A DNA stretch of 16,431 nt from an uncultured Peptococcaceae bacterium (GTDB lineage Bacteria; Bacillota; Peptococcia; Peptococcales; Peptococcaceae). The stretch is taken from assembly GCA_938044045.1 (NCBI GenBank), contig CALIQN010000033.1, positions 1-16,431 of the forward strand, in the 5' to 3' direction. Below are positions 5,225 through 12,436 of this stretch, in pieces. Both the position numbers and the translations under genes were made by a program. The number at the start of each line of letters is the position of its first letter. The first letter of the stretch is position 1. The notes beneath the pieces were generated by a model. The model worked only from the letters and a program-made list of their open reading frames with translations. It had not been told where the DNA came from and did no database searches.

Positions 5225-6160
5225 ATGCGTGATTGGTATTTTAAAAACAAGTCCACGGCGATTTTGTTGGCGCTTTTTTGTATGTTTCTTTGGGGCTCTG
5301 CCTTTCCCATGATCAAGCTCGGCTATGAGGCACTTGCAATCAGTCAAGATGACTTTTTTGGCAAGCTCTTTTTTGCCGGCTTGCGCTTTACCTTGGCAGG
5401 GGTCTTAGTCTACTTCTATCACTACCTTTTGGAGAGAAAACCCATTCCCTTTGAAAAGAAATCCCTACCCCTCATGCTCTATCTTTCTTTCTTTCAGATG
5501 TCCGGACAATACTTTTTCTTCTACATCGCCCTTGCTTATACCACTGGGGTCAAAAGTAGCGTCCTCCAAGCGTCCTCTACCTTTATGACCATCGTCTTAG
5601 CGCATTTTCTCCTTGAAAATGACAAGCTAAATAAACAAAAATCCTTGGCCCTCCTCTTGGGCTTTAGTGGCATTATCTGTGCCAATTTTACCAAGGGCTT
5701 TGACTGGCATTTTACCTTTATGGGTGAGGGCTTCATGCTGATTGCCGCTTTTCTCAGTAGCTTTGGTAATATCTTGGTCAAAAAATCAGGCAAGTCCAAT
5801 CCCTTTTTTCTGGCTTCAGGGCAGTTTTTTATCGGTGGAGGTACCCTCCTTTTGATTGGCTACCTTGGTTTAGACCATGGTTTAAACTTTACCCCCTACA
5901 GTATCGGACTGCTTTTATATGGTAGTTTTATCTCTTCCACCGCCTTTGTCCTCTGGTATAGCTTACTTTTATATCAACCTGTTGGAGAAATCAGCATCTA
6001 CCGCCTCTTTATTCCTATCTTTGGCGCCCTGCTCTCTAGCCTCCTCATCCCAGGGGAAAGCTTTACTTTTGCTATCTTAGGTGGACTCTTACTCGTCATC
6101 TTAGGGGTACTGATCTTAAATCGTCCCCAAAAACGCCTGCCACTACCGTCAAAAGATTAA
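5225..6160 (+). CDS. EamA/DMT-superfamily transporter
   Basis: A protein of 311 residues with about ten hydrophobic segments in two EamA repeats. It has the N-terminal signature LWGSAFPMIKLGYEAL (about residues 22-37), a second half starting near residue 158 (GEGFMLIAAFLSSFGNILVK), and the family-typical GEISIYRLFIPIFGALLSSL near residue 255. DMT/EamA carriers move small metabolites, often exporting amino acids or related compounds; the substrate cannot be read from the sequence. It starts at ATG 5225 with AGGAGG 5 bases upstream, overlapping the stop of the possible leader peptide. A strong terminator follows at 6169-6222. The C-terminal tail is short and basic (NRPQKRLPLPSKD). Confidence 0.9.
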   Translation: MRDWYFKNKSTAILLALFCMFLWGSAFPMIKLGYEALAISQDDFFGKLFFAGLRFTLAGVLVYFYHYLLERKPIPFEKKSLPLMLYLSFFQMSGQYFFFYIALAYTTGVKSSVLQASSTFMTIVLAHFLLENDKLNKQKSLALLLGFSGIICANFTKGFDWHFTFMGEGFMLIAAFLSSFGNILVKKSGKSNPFFLASGQFFIGGGTLLLIGYLGLDHGLNFTPYSIGLLLYGSFISSTAFVLWYSLLLYQPVGEISIYRLFIPIFGALLSSLLIPGESFTFAILGGLLLVILGVLILNRPQKRLPLPSKD

Positions 6161-6168
6161 CACTTAAT

Positions 6169-6222
6169 AAAAAAAGCTATCCCTCTCATGAAATCACATT
6201 TCACTAGAGGGATAGCTTTTTT
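6169..6222. terminator. Bidirectional intrinsic terminator
   Basis: Perfect arms GCTATCCCTCT and AGAGGGATAGC flanked by A-run (6169-6175) and T-run (6217-6222), with a small inner hairpin (TGAAAT/ATTTCA). It lies between convergent genes and can serve the transporter on the plus strand and the lipoprotein operon on the minus strand. Confidence 0.9.
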
Positions 6223-6230
6223 GCTACCAA

Positions 6231-6635
6231 TTATTTTACTTCACTGGCTTTTTCCAAGGCTCTAGAGACAGCATCTTTTAGGGCAAAACTACTGATACTT
6301 GCGCCTGTGATACTATCCACATTAGGGGTCTTTGATTCGGTAATCTTTTGAGCCAGTTCTTTTAGGGCGAGACCACCGACATCTTCGGTTTCCTGATTGT
6401 CTCCGACACTCACCTTGGCAAGCTTACCTTCTTTGATGGTAACAGTGACTTCAAAGTCACCATTTCTACCTTGAGCCACTTCCTTATACTCACCATCTTT
6501 TAAAGTATCACCAATTTTATAATCTTCATAATGATAGCTTGGAATAGCATATGGCGTAGCAGCTTCTTTATCACCACAACCAAAAACCCCTGCCAAAAGT
6601 GCTAAAAGCATGACACTACTAAAAACTTTTTTCAT
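6231..6635 (-). CDS. FMN-binding domain lipoprotein
   Basis: A protein of 134 residues. Residues 1-20 are a lipoprotein signal ending VFGC, so Cys20 is probably lipidated and the protein sits outside the membrane. The rest (about 45-132) is an FMN_bind domain: DGEYKEVAQGRNGDFEVTVT, then VDSITGASISS near residue 106. In this family ApbE attaches FMN to the Thr or Ser after GA; here that residue would be Ser113. Such domains carry electrons in extracellular or Rnf/Nqr-like redox chains. It begins 10 bases after the stop of the upstream zinc-ribbon gene, with AAAGGAAG before ATG, and is the last gene of the leftward operon. The partner electron donor is not in this window. Confidence 0.88.
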   Translation of the reverse strand: MKKVFSSVMLLALLAGVFGCGDKEAATPYAIPSYHYEDYKIGDTLKDGEYKEVAQGRNGDFEVTVTIKEGKLAKVSVGDNQETEDVGGLALKELAQKITESKTPNVDSITGASISSFALKDAVSRALEKASEVK

Positions 6636-6645
6636 AGTCTTCCTT

Positions 6646-7185
6646 TCATCCTACCATCTTATTGCTAAAGCGTAAAATTGCACTACCACAGTACTCACAA
6701 TACCCTGAATTGCCGGCAATGGTCGTACTTCCACCACATTGGCTACAAACTAAGGTATAGCGCTCAATACTCTCATCTCTCAAAAATAGCACACTGTCTG
6801 TTGACTCGTCATAAATCACTTTTAATTTACCACTGGCGATAAGTGCCTTGATTTCCCTTTTAACTTGGTCACGTGGTTTCCCCACAATTCTGGCAATTTT
6901 ATTTATCTTATTGACTTTTTTGTTGATAATAATATTACTATAAATATTTAATTGCTTATGTCCATCATAGACTTTTCTTTGTTTATTGAGGATTAGTAAA
7001 CAAATTGCCAGTAAAATTAAAAAGACGATAATATTCTTCTTATCTGTAGCAGCTTCCATGCTCTCTGCCATGACCAAAATCTGACCAAAGAGCGTTATCG
7101 CAAAAAAGCCAAAAAGTATCCATCTGATGATTAAGCCAACACTTTGCTTAGGATTAGTTTGCTGAAAGTTCTTTCGTTTTCCCAT
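6646..7185 (-). CDS. Membrane zinc-ribbon protein with helical DNA-binding-like domain (copy 2)
   Basis: About 179 residues, paralogous to the gene just upstream. Order of parts: short basic N-terminus (MGKRKNFQQ), two hydrophobic segments (about residues 18-38 and 47-65), a helical segment INKIARIVGKPRDQVKREIK followed by ALIASGKLKVIYDES that looks like a winged helix, and a C-terminal zinc ribbon CSQCGG...CEYCGS (two CxxC pairs 14 residues apart). I chose ATG at 7185 because it aligns with the paralogue start MGKKKK; ATG at 7200 is also possible and adds five residues. I do not recognise a named family. The domains face the cytosol if the two helices form a hairpin. It lies between its paralogue and the FMN lipoprotein in one operon. 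Confidence 0.8.
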   Translation of the reverse strand: MGKRKNFQQTNPKQSVGLIIRWILFGFFAITLFGQILVMAESMEAATDKKNIIVFLILLAICLLILNKQRKVYDGHKQLNIYSNIIINKKVNKINKIARIVGKPRDQVKREIKALIASGKLKVIYDESTDSVLFLRDESIERYTLVCSQCGGSTTIAGNSGYCEYCGSAILRFSNKMVG

Positions 7186-7216
7186 CACTTCAGACCCCAT
7201 TTCTCATCGCTACCAG

Positions 7217-7762
7217 TCAATTTTTATAAGCAATCGCACTGCCACAGTACTCACAATAGCCTGAGTCCCCTGTAATCGTTGTACTCCCACCACATTGGGC
7301 ACAAAGCAAGGTATGATGCTCAACCTCTTGACTCGCCAAAGATAAAATCTGCCCTGTAGATTCATCAAAAAATGCGTCAAGTCTCCCCTTAGCAATCAGG
7401 TCTCTGAGGATTTTTTCTACTTTTTGGGGCGTTTTACCAACTATCTTGGCAATTTGATTGAGATCACTAAAATTTTGATTGACCACAATACCATGATACA
7501 AACGTATATTTTTGATTGTATTATAAGAACTTATCTGACGATAGCCCAAAAAGAGAAAACTACAAAGCATGACCAAAAGTAAAATGATGTTATCAAATTT
7601 AGTCGCTTCCGCTATGCTTTCTCCCATGACTAAAACTTGACCAAAAAGCAAGATCCCAAAAAGAATCAACAATCTTTGTCTACGGCGAATGCCAAATTCT
7701 TCTTGAAGTGCTTGCCAATTTTCAACACTGTTTTTTTTAAAACGCTTTTTCTTTTTTCCCAT
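7217..7762 (-). CDS. Membrane zinc-ribbon protein with helical DNA-binding-like domain (copy 1)
   Basis: 181 residues from ATG at 7762; GTG at 7768 is an alternative with a GGAG site about 5 bases before it. Same layout as the next gene: basic N-terminus, two hydrophobic segments (LLILFGILLFGQVLVMGESI and IILLLVMLCSFLFLGY), a winged-helix-like stretch (LNQIAKIVGKTPQKVEKILR, then DLIAKGRLDAFFDES), and a zinc ribbon CAQCGGSTTITGDSGYCEYC. The two copies share the LFGQ(V/I)LVM motif in the first membrane segment and almost the same zinc ribbon, but the middle has diverged, so the duplication is old. Function unknown. The gap to the upstream Cys-rich gene is 68 bases with no clear promoter, so it may belong to the yeiH operon. 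Confidence 0.8.
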   Translation of the reverse strand: MGKKKKRFKKNSVENWQALQEEFGIRRRQRLLILFGILLFGQVLVMGESIAEATKFDNIILLLVMLCSFLFLGYRQISSYNTIKNIRLYHGIVVNQNFSDLNQIAKIVGKTPQKVEKILRDLIAKGRLDAFFDESTGQILSLASQEVEHHTLLCAQCGGSTTITGDSGYCEYCGSAIAYKN

Positions 7763-7830
7763 AAGCACAAAAGCTCCATACGCTTGATTTGAACCTTTAT
7801 CACCTATTCACCTAAAGCTAGCCTAAGAAC

Positions 7831-8049
7831 CTATTCAAAACACTCTGGGCAACAGTCTTGGCACGCTACAGCAGGATCAAAATCACTCTTAATCGCATGA
7901 TGAACGGCATCACTCGCCTCCCTATACTTACCTAAGTACTCCCTATCTCGACTACCTGGTAAAACAGGACAGGTCAAGCGGTGTACAGTATGCTCACCCT
8001 TATCATTTTTATTATGATCGACAAAAAACTTTACTTTTTCAATACTCAT
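7831..8049 (-). CDS. Small cysteine-rich protein, probable metal binder
   Basis: 72 residues starting MSIEKVKFFVDHNKNDKGEH. ATG at 8049 is chosen because the AGGAGG site lies 4-5 bases before it; the frame is open further upstream, but that would overlap the transporter gene. Cys27 in an HRLTCPVLP context and a C-terminal cluster (CQDCCPECFE: Cys63, 66, 67, 70) suggest a bound metal ion. The middle holds an EYLGKYREASDAVHHAIK segment. I have seen similar small proteins with an H-x3-C-x-LP element and a LG.Y...AV..A middle, but recall no function. The stop codon of the transporter gene is part of this gene's ribosome binding site, so the two are translationally coupled. Confidence 0.8.
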   Translation of the reverse strand: MSIEKVKFFVDHNKNDKGEHTVHRLTCPVLPGSRDREYLGKYREASDAVHHAIKSDFDPAVACQDCCPECFE

Positions 8050-8057
8050 AATGCCTC

Positions 8058-9053
8058 CTAAAAAAACAATATGGCAATACAATAGCTCACTACCATTAAT
8101 ATAGCAGAAGCCATAGTAGCTGCCAAGAAAATTTTGCCCCCACGCTTGATGATGACCCCAAAACTAACATTCATGCCCAAGGCAGCCATTGCCATCCCTA
8201 AAAGGATGTAGGCAAGACTGACCAAGTTTGAAGTGATAACTTCTGGTATGGTCAAAAAACTACCCATCGCACTGGTTGCCAAAAAGCCCGCCATAAACCA
8301 AGGGATAGGGAGTTTTGCCTTTTCTTCATCAGCACTGAGATGGCGTCTTTGGTAATAAATCCCCACAATAAGAGAAACAGGTGCCAAGAGCAAGACTCTG
8401 GACAACTTGGTGATTAGCCCTACTTCTAGTGCTGTATCACCACCAGCGCCAGCTGCAGCAATCGCATGGGCAATCTCATGCAAAGAAGCCCCCGTCATCA
8501 CCCCATATTGCTCCGGTGTGAGTCCTAAAGGCGCACGAAGGGTAACTTCTATCAAGGTAAAGACCGTCCCCAAAATCGCCACCACTGCTACCGCCAAAAC
8601 AGAATCAGATGTCCTCGCCTTGACCTGTGGACTGACCCCCATCACAGCCGCAGCACCACAAATCCCACAGCCACAAGCTGTCAAAAGCATCAAAGACTCT
8701 TCTACATGTAGCCATTTAGAAAATAAACTCACTAGGGCTATGGTCAAAACCACCACAAAGAGCGCTATACCAATGGTTTTTACCCCAGAATCTGCCAAAG
8801 CCTTCAAGTTTAAGCGAAAGCCAAGGAGGATAATCCCTGCACGCAAAAACTTATTGGAAATAAAACCAATGCCACCTCTTGCCTGATTTAAAACCTGTGG
8901 CGCAAGTTGAAATAGCATCCCAAAGATAAGGGCAATAACCATTGCACCCACAATTCTTAGCCCCGGTAGTAAACTAAGGTATTTGCCCAAAAGTGAGGCA
9001 CTAAGTGCCAAGACCACTGCCAAATAAAAGCTACGCTCCTTCAAAATCGCCAT
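8058..9053 (-). CDS. YeiH-family (UPF0324) membrane transporter, putative sulfate exporter
   Basis: 331 residues with about ten hydrophobic segments. Diagnostic stretches are LRIVGAMVIALIFGMLFQ near residue 33, FLRAGIILLGFRLNLKAL near residue 70, a CGCGICGAAAVMGVSP loop near residue 125 and TGASLHEIAHAIAAAGAGG near residue 188. This is the Cons_hypoth698/YeiH family, usually named putative sulfate exporter, though the substrate is weakly supported. ATG at 9053 has GGAGGGG 5 bases upstream. A TATAAT on the minus strand (9092-9087) is a likely -10 without a good -35. Three ACCTAT copies (9145-9175 area) and an inverted repeat CGTTTCAAACG (9117-9127) upstream may be regulator sites. It is the first gene of the leftward operon that ends at 6231. 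Confidence 0.9.
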   Translation of the reverse strand: MAILKERSFYLAVVLALSASLLGKYLSLLPGLRIVGAMVIALIFGMLFQLAPQVLNQARGGIGFISNKFLRAGIILLGFRLNLKALADSGVKTIGIALFVVVLTIALVSLFSKWLHVEESLMLLTACGCGICGAAAVMGVSPQVKARTSDSVLAVAVVAILGTVFTLIEVTLRAPLGLTPEQYGVMTGASLHEIAHAIAAAGAGGDTALEVGLITKLSRVLLLAPVSLIVGIYYQRRHLSADEEKAKLPIPWFMAGFLATSAMGSFLTIPEVITSNLVSLAYILLGMAMAALGMNVSFGVIIKRGGKIFLAATMASAILMVVSYCIAILFF

Positions 9054-9210
9054 CTATTCCCCTCCCAATCTCTTTATCATCGTTCTATTATAGTTGATAT
9101 ATGGCACAAAAACATACGTTTCAAACGAAAGGTTTTTAATCTTACCTATCCTAACCGCACCTATAGTACCTATAAATTTTTACCTTAGTCTTTGCCCTAA
9201 TAAAGTACAC

Positions 9211-9242
9211 AAAAAAAGATAGTGCCTAAACACTATCTTTTT
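9211..9242 (-). terminator. Intrinsic terminator overlapping the stop of the 9226-9549 gene
   Basis: GATAGTG and CACTATC arms with a 6-base loop, followed on the minus strand by seven T. The TAG stop (9226-9228) lies in the hairpin loop. Confidence 0.8.
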
Positions 9243-9549
9243 CATTGCTCTGAGTTTGTTTTTCCTCTACCAAGACCACTTCACGCCTGTAGATGGCACC
9301 ACTTTCTGTCTCATCCTCTCCTGTTTCCAGCCTTTGAATGTAAAACTCCAGTGCTGTTTCCACAATCGTCTTAACCGTCAACACAAAAATAAGATGTATG
9401 ATAAAAAATGCCACAAAGCTAGTCAAAAAGCCCCATAGTCCATAACCCCCTGTGGGAAAAATCATCGCTGGCAAGATAGGCAACGCCCAAATATACCCTG
9501 GTAACTTGAGGTTAACCATCATCTCATGTTGTCCTTTTTTAAACATCAT
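9226..9549 (-). CDS. Small two-helix membrane protein, unknown function
   Basis: 107 residues. A short N-terminus is followed by two hydrophobic stretches, about residues 18-33 (PGYIWALPILPAMIFP) and 39-63 (WGFLTSFVAFFIIHLIFVLT), then a charged cytosolic tail rich in Glu (ETGEDETESGAIYRREVV, VEEKQTQSNEKDSV). GAGGAGG stands 4 bases before the first of two adjacent ATGs (9549 and 9546). I recognise no family. It is transcribed alone, away from the surface-protein operon that starts at 9736, and ends in its own terminator. Confidence 0.75.
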   Translation of the reverse strand: MMFKKGQHEMMVNLKLPGYIWALPILPAMIFPTGGYGLWGFLTSFVAFFIIHLIFVLTVKTIVETALEFYIQRLETGEDETESGAIYRREVVLVEEKQTQSNEKDSV

Positions 9550-9646
9550 CTTACCTCCTCTTGTCTTAGCTAATATAATTTTAATGATACTATTCTCTCA
9601 TGATCTAGGCAATAAGGTAAAAATGAGTAAAGTCTTCATTGATTTT

Positions 9647-9705
9647 CTTACAATAAATTAAAATCATGCTATATTTTCCTTTCTTTTGTCAAAACGTGCT
9701 ATACT
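9647..9705 (+). promoter_or_regulatory. Probable promoter(s) of the surface-protein/TudS operon
   Basis: Two extended -10 elements precede the gene at 9736: TGC-TATATT (9667-9675), with CTTACA 17 bases before the hexamer, and TGC-TATACT (9697-9705), without a clear -35. Either or both may be used. Confidence 0.35.
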
Positions 9706-9735
9706 TAAAGTATTACATTACCAAGGAGGCAGGAA

Positions 9736-10995
9736 ATGATGAAAAAAATCTATTTATTTATCCTACTTTGTATCTTACTCTTTCCCAATGTCATATTTGC
9801 GAGCGATGTCCTCAGTCAGACACACTCTTCTTTGACACTCCAAACTCAAGAAGTCATCCAAGATGAGCCTTTCACCTTTGTACTCACCCCTAAAACCAAA
9901 AACAATGTCTATCCTACCAAGCCTTTGGCTGGTGGTAAAATTTATCTTTTTGCTCTCACCAAAAAAGGTGAGCTTAGCCCTAATCTTTCAATCAATGAGT
10001 CAAATCTGGCAAAAACCCATTATCTTAGAGAAACCGAACAAAAAGGCGTCTATGTGATCTCTACCAATAAGCTCACCAGACCCCTTACCATCACTGCGAC
10101 CATGAAAAAATTTGACACCTATATCTTTGTCGCCAGCTATCAAGCGCCTAGTGTAAAAACCAATTTTACCACCCTAAAACAGCTAAAAAGTGGTTCTATT
10201 CAAGGGAGCAACCAGTCCATGCGTACCCTTAGTGTCAAAGAACCGGTTTTTGATGGTTTTATGAAAGTCGATGTGACCCTTTTAAATACCAAACAAGACA
10301 CCAAAACCATCAAAGAACCCTTTGCTGAAAGTCTAAAAGATTACGTCTTACCCCTTGATGAACATGGTGAAAAGCCAACCCAAATCGCCCTCAGTTTTTA
10401 TGACAATAACGACAATGCCCTAAATGAAGGACATCAAGTGACCTTTACCTTAAAAAATACTGAGGCCACCATCAACCCAGACAAGCAAACCACTGACCAA
10501 AAAGGGAGTGTGACCTTTCATCTCAGTGGCAGTGCAGGGGAAGAAGACAGTGTCACCTTCTACATTGATGGCAAGCGTGTCGCCGAACCAATCAAAATCG
10601 CTGCCCAAAGCCTAAGACCACAACACATCAGTTTTGAATACAATAAGACGACCTTTACCGTTGACGAGACCTCTCTCCCCCTTGATGCCCCAATGATCAA
10701 AAAAGAAGGACGGGCTTACTTGCCACTTCGTGCCTTTAATCAAGCCCTAAATGCCAAGACCTTCTTTGAGCCTCAAGCAAAGGTCATCTCTACCTATTAT
10801 CAAAATGACATCATTACCATGACCCTAGAAAGCACCCAATATAGCGTAGGAGAAACACCAAAAACCATGGATGCTAAGCCTTTTGCTAAAAATGGTATCA
10901 CCTATGTTCCAATACGCTTTATTGCCACTGAATTTGGCTACAAGGTACAAGCCACCAAGACAGGTGTCAACCTTATTGCGGATGATAAGGCATGA
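9736..10995 (+). CDS. Secreted surface protein with Ig-like and copper-amine-oxidase N-terminal (stalk) domains
   Basis: 419 residues. A signal peptide (residues 1-22, MMKKIYLFILLCILLFPNVI then FA) directs export. A middle region around 210-290 (PTQIALSFYDNNDNALNEGH, then QVTFTLKN, DQKGSVTFHLSG) looks like a bacterial Ig-like (Big_1/invasin-type) fold. The C-terminus, about 305-415, is a copper-amine-oxidase N-terminal/stalk domain (PF07833 type): AYLPLRAFNQALNAKTFF, then ITYVPIRFIATEFGYKV. Such domains are common in clostridial cell-wall proteins and are not evidence of amine oxidase activity. AAGGAGG lies 6 bases before ATG. The stop overlaps the start of the TudS gene (ATGA), so the two are translationally coupled, an unexpected pairing of a surface protein with a cytosolic enzyme. 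Confidence 0.85.
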   Translation: MMKKIYLFILLCILLFPNVIFASDVLSQTHSSLTLQTQEVIQDEPFTFVLTPKTKNNVYPTKPLAGGKIYLFALTKKGELSPNLSINESNLAKTHYLRETEQKGVYVISTNKLTRPLTITATMKKFDTYIFVASYQAPSVKTNFTTLKQLKSGSIQGSNQSMRTLSVKEPVFDGFMKVDVTLLNTKQDTKTIKEPFAESLKDYVLPLDEHGEKPTQIALSFYDNNDNALNEGHQVTFTLKNTEATINPDKQTTDQKGSVTFHLSGSAGEEDSVTFYIDGKRVAEPIKIAAQSLRPQHISFEYNKTTFTVDETSLPLDAPMIKKEGRAYLPLRAFNQALNAKTFFEPQAKVISTYYQNDIITMTLESTQYSVGETPKTMDAKPFAKNGITYVPIRFIATEFGYKVQATKTGVNLIADDKA

Positions 10996-11432
10996 AAAAA
11001 GTCTTAGTCAGTGCCTGTCTCCTCGGTCACCCTTGTCGCTATGATGGTCAAAGTAAAACCTATCCTGCTATCAGCACCCTAAAACCACTTGCCCACCTCC
11101 TGCCTTTTTGTCCTGAAGAAGCAGGCGGGCTACCTACCCCACGTCCACCTTGTGAAATCAAAGAGGGCAAAGTCCTCACCAAGACAGGGCAAGATCATAC
11201 AGCTTTTTTTCTAAAAGGTGCCTCTTTGGCCCTCAAATACTGTCAAGAAGAAAATATTACCCTCGCTCTGATGAAAGAAAATAGCCCCTCTTGTGGCGTC
11301 CATTATCGTTATGATGGCCACTTTTGTGGCAATAAAATTCCCGCTTCGGGATTGACCACTCAAGCCTTACAAAAAATAGGCGTTCGTGTCTTTAGTGAAA
11401 ATGAAATCAATCAACTTAAGGAGGTTCTATGA
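10992..11432 (+). CDS. tudS: DUF523 family protein, thiouracil desulfidase TudS-like
   Basis: 146 residues, full length for a single DUF523 domain. Family motifs are VSACLLGHPCRYDG (Cys9, Cys15), FCPEEAGGLPTPRPPCEI (Cys40, Cys54) and ENSPSCGV (Cys101). DUF523 proteins were shown to be TudS, an iron-sulfur enzyme that converts 2-thiouracil to uracil; some members are fused to DUF1722. Here DUF1722 is a separate gene about 9 kb away (1580-1984). The cluster-binding cysteines appear intact. The gene overlaps both neighbours by 4 bases (ATGA junctions), so the three-gene unit is translated as a coupled set. Activity on thiolated pyrimidines is inferred from family. Confidence 0.9.
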   Translation: MKKVLVSACLLGHPCRYDGQSKTYPAISTLKPLAHLLPFCPEEAGGLPTPRPPCEIKEGKVLTKTGQDHTAFFLKGASLALKYCQEENITLALMKENSPSCGVHYRYDGHFCGNKIPASGLTTQALQKIGVRVFSENEINQLKEVL

Positions 11433-12061
11433 AATATTATTTACTGAGGGTGTTGTTATGCTTATTTTTCCTTTCCTCACCCCTACTAGCAAATGATGAA
11501 GAACCTCTAAACCCTATCCAAGATCTAGAAACAGAAATTCTCTCCACAAAAATACCTCAAGGCTACGAAAAAGGTTATGCTTATCGTCTCAATGGTGACT
11601 ACGTCACTCGCTATGATAAAAGTCTCCCAGGGGGCAAGGATCCTTATGATGCCTACATCATCACCATTGATCTTGAGACTGCCACCTTAAAAAACCTTGA
11701 GCGTCTTTATACCGAGCATCCAAAACTAGAAGAGAAAAAACTCATTGGTAAAAAGAAAGCCCTCCAGCTTTCTACAGCACTCTTTGATGACTATGATGGT
11801 ATCACTCTCACCCTAGTCGATACCAAAAAAATCACCCCCTATGAAGCCAAACCAAGTCAAAAAACAGGCTTGCGTTATGCTTATCTGGTTAACGATAATC
11901 ATCTAGGCAAAAATAAGGTCCTCTATATTGATGCCTACGACGGTGAAATCTTGGGGCTTGATCAGTACAATACTGTTAGTAGTGATGATATTCCCCAAGA
12001 GCCAGAAAGTTTCTTTCTAAACCTCTGGGAAAGCATCAAACGTTTCTTTGGTCGTGCTTAA
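11429..12061 (+). CDS. Secreted PepSY-like protein
   Basis: 210 residues. Signal peptide at 1-21 (MKYYLLRVLLCLFFLSSPLL then A). The region from about residue 85 to 180 (KLIGKKKALQLSTALFDDYD, then RYAYLVN and KVLYIDAYDGEILGLDQYN) has the pattern of a PepSY domain: a helix that begins with an A-A-type repeat and ends in a strand followed by a D-A-x-x-G-E-I-L turn. PepSY domains occur in protease propeptides and in cell-wall regulators of peptidase activity. The tail ends in an amphipathic FFLNLWESIKRFFGRA segment. AAGGAGG precedes ATG at good spacing, and the start overlaps the tudS stop. It is the last gene of the operon, and a 34-base palindromic terminator follows. The partner protease is not identified. 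Confidence 0.75.
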   Translation: MKYYLLRVLLCLFFLSSPLLANDEEPLNPIQDLETEILSTKIPQGYEKGYAYRLNGDYVTRYDKSLPGGKDPYDAYIITIDLETATLKNLERLYTEHPKLEEKKLIGKKKALQLSTALFDDYDGITLTLVDTKKITPYEAKPSQKTGLRYAYLVNDNHLGKNKVLYIDAYDGEILGLDQYNTVSSDDIPQEPESFFLNLWESIKRFFGRA

Positions 12062-12078
12062 CTACCCCCATAAAAGCC

Positions 12079-12112
12079 AACAAAAAGCAAGCCCTAGGGC
12101 TTGCTTTTTGTT
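12079..12112. terminator. Bidirectional terminator, perfect 34-base palindrome
   Basis: Seventeen-base perfect arms centred between 12095 and 12096, with A-run and T-run on the flanks. It separates the convergent PepSY-protein and DUF2335 genes. The core (AAAAAGCAAGCC and its complement) recurs in the terminator at 15371-15404. Confidence 0.9.
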
Positions 12113-12436
12113 TTACCTGTATTTCAAAAAACTAACGACAATGGTAATCAGCGCCGAGGAAGTTAAGGCCAGTCCTGTTAGGGTATTGCCATTTTCCAGT
12201 ACGCTTGCCCCACTAAAGGCAAGGAGAGCAATAGATAAAAAGGCAAAGCCCTGTCCCAACAGACGCTCCACATGATAAAAAATTTTCTCTACCTTAAGCA
12301 CTTGAAAGCGTGCTTGGCTTTCCTCCTCAAGGAGAGACAAGACCAGCTTGCCAGAGCCTGACAGCGCCTCTTCGTAAGCCACCAAAGTCTCAGGTGTCGG
12401 AAGATCGAGTCTTTCTATTTTAGGCGTGTAACTCAT
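12113..12436 (-). CDS. DUF2335-family membrane protein, possible holin-like partner of the amidase
   Basis: 107 residues. The N-terminal LPTPETLVAYEEALSGSGKL and following SLLEEESQARF match the soluble head of DUF2335 proteins; two hydrophobic helices follow (GQGFAFLSIALLAFSGAS and LTGLALTSSALITIVVSF) with a very short tail (LKYR). The start overlaps the end of the amidase gene by 17 bases, so the two are co-translated. Since the amidase has no signal peptide, a small two-helix membrane protein next to it is a reasonable holin candidate; this is inference from position and topology, not a family assignment. Phage holin genes often sit in this order or its reverse. Confidence 0.8.
   Translation of the reverse strand: MSYTPKIERLDLPTPETLVAYEEALSGSGKLVLSLLEEESQARFQVLKVEKIFYHVERLLGQGFAFLSIALLAFSGASVLENGNTLTGLALTSSALITIVVSFLKYR

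Noticed and set aside
8407..8886. A 159-codon open frame on the plus strand
   Set aside because: It lies wholly antisense to the YeiH-family gene, has low-complexity Ala/Pro/Thr/Lys composition and no ribosome binding site; a shadow frame.
9666..9866. A 66-codon frame on the plus strand starting before the surface-protein gene
   Set aside because: It covers the promoter and the signal-peptide region in another frame; the gene at 9736 has the strong ribosome binding site.
9736..10995. A copper amine oxidase enzyme
   Set aside because: Only the small N-terminal stalk-type domain is present; the catalytic domain with its topaquinone Tyr motif is absent.
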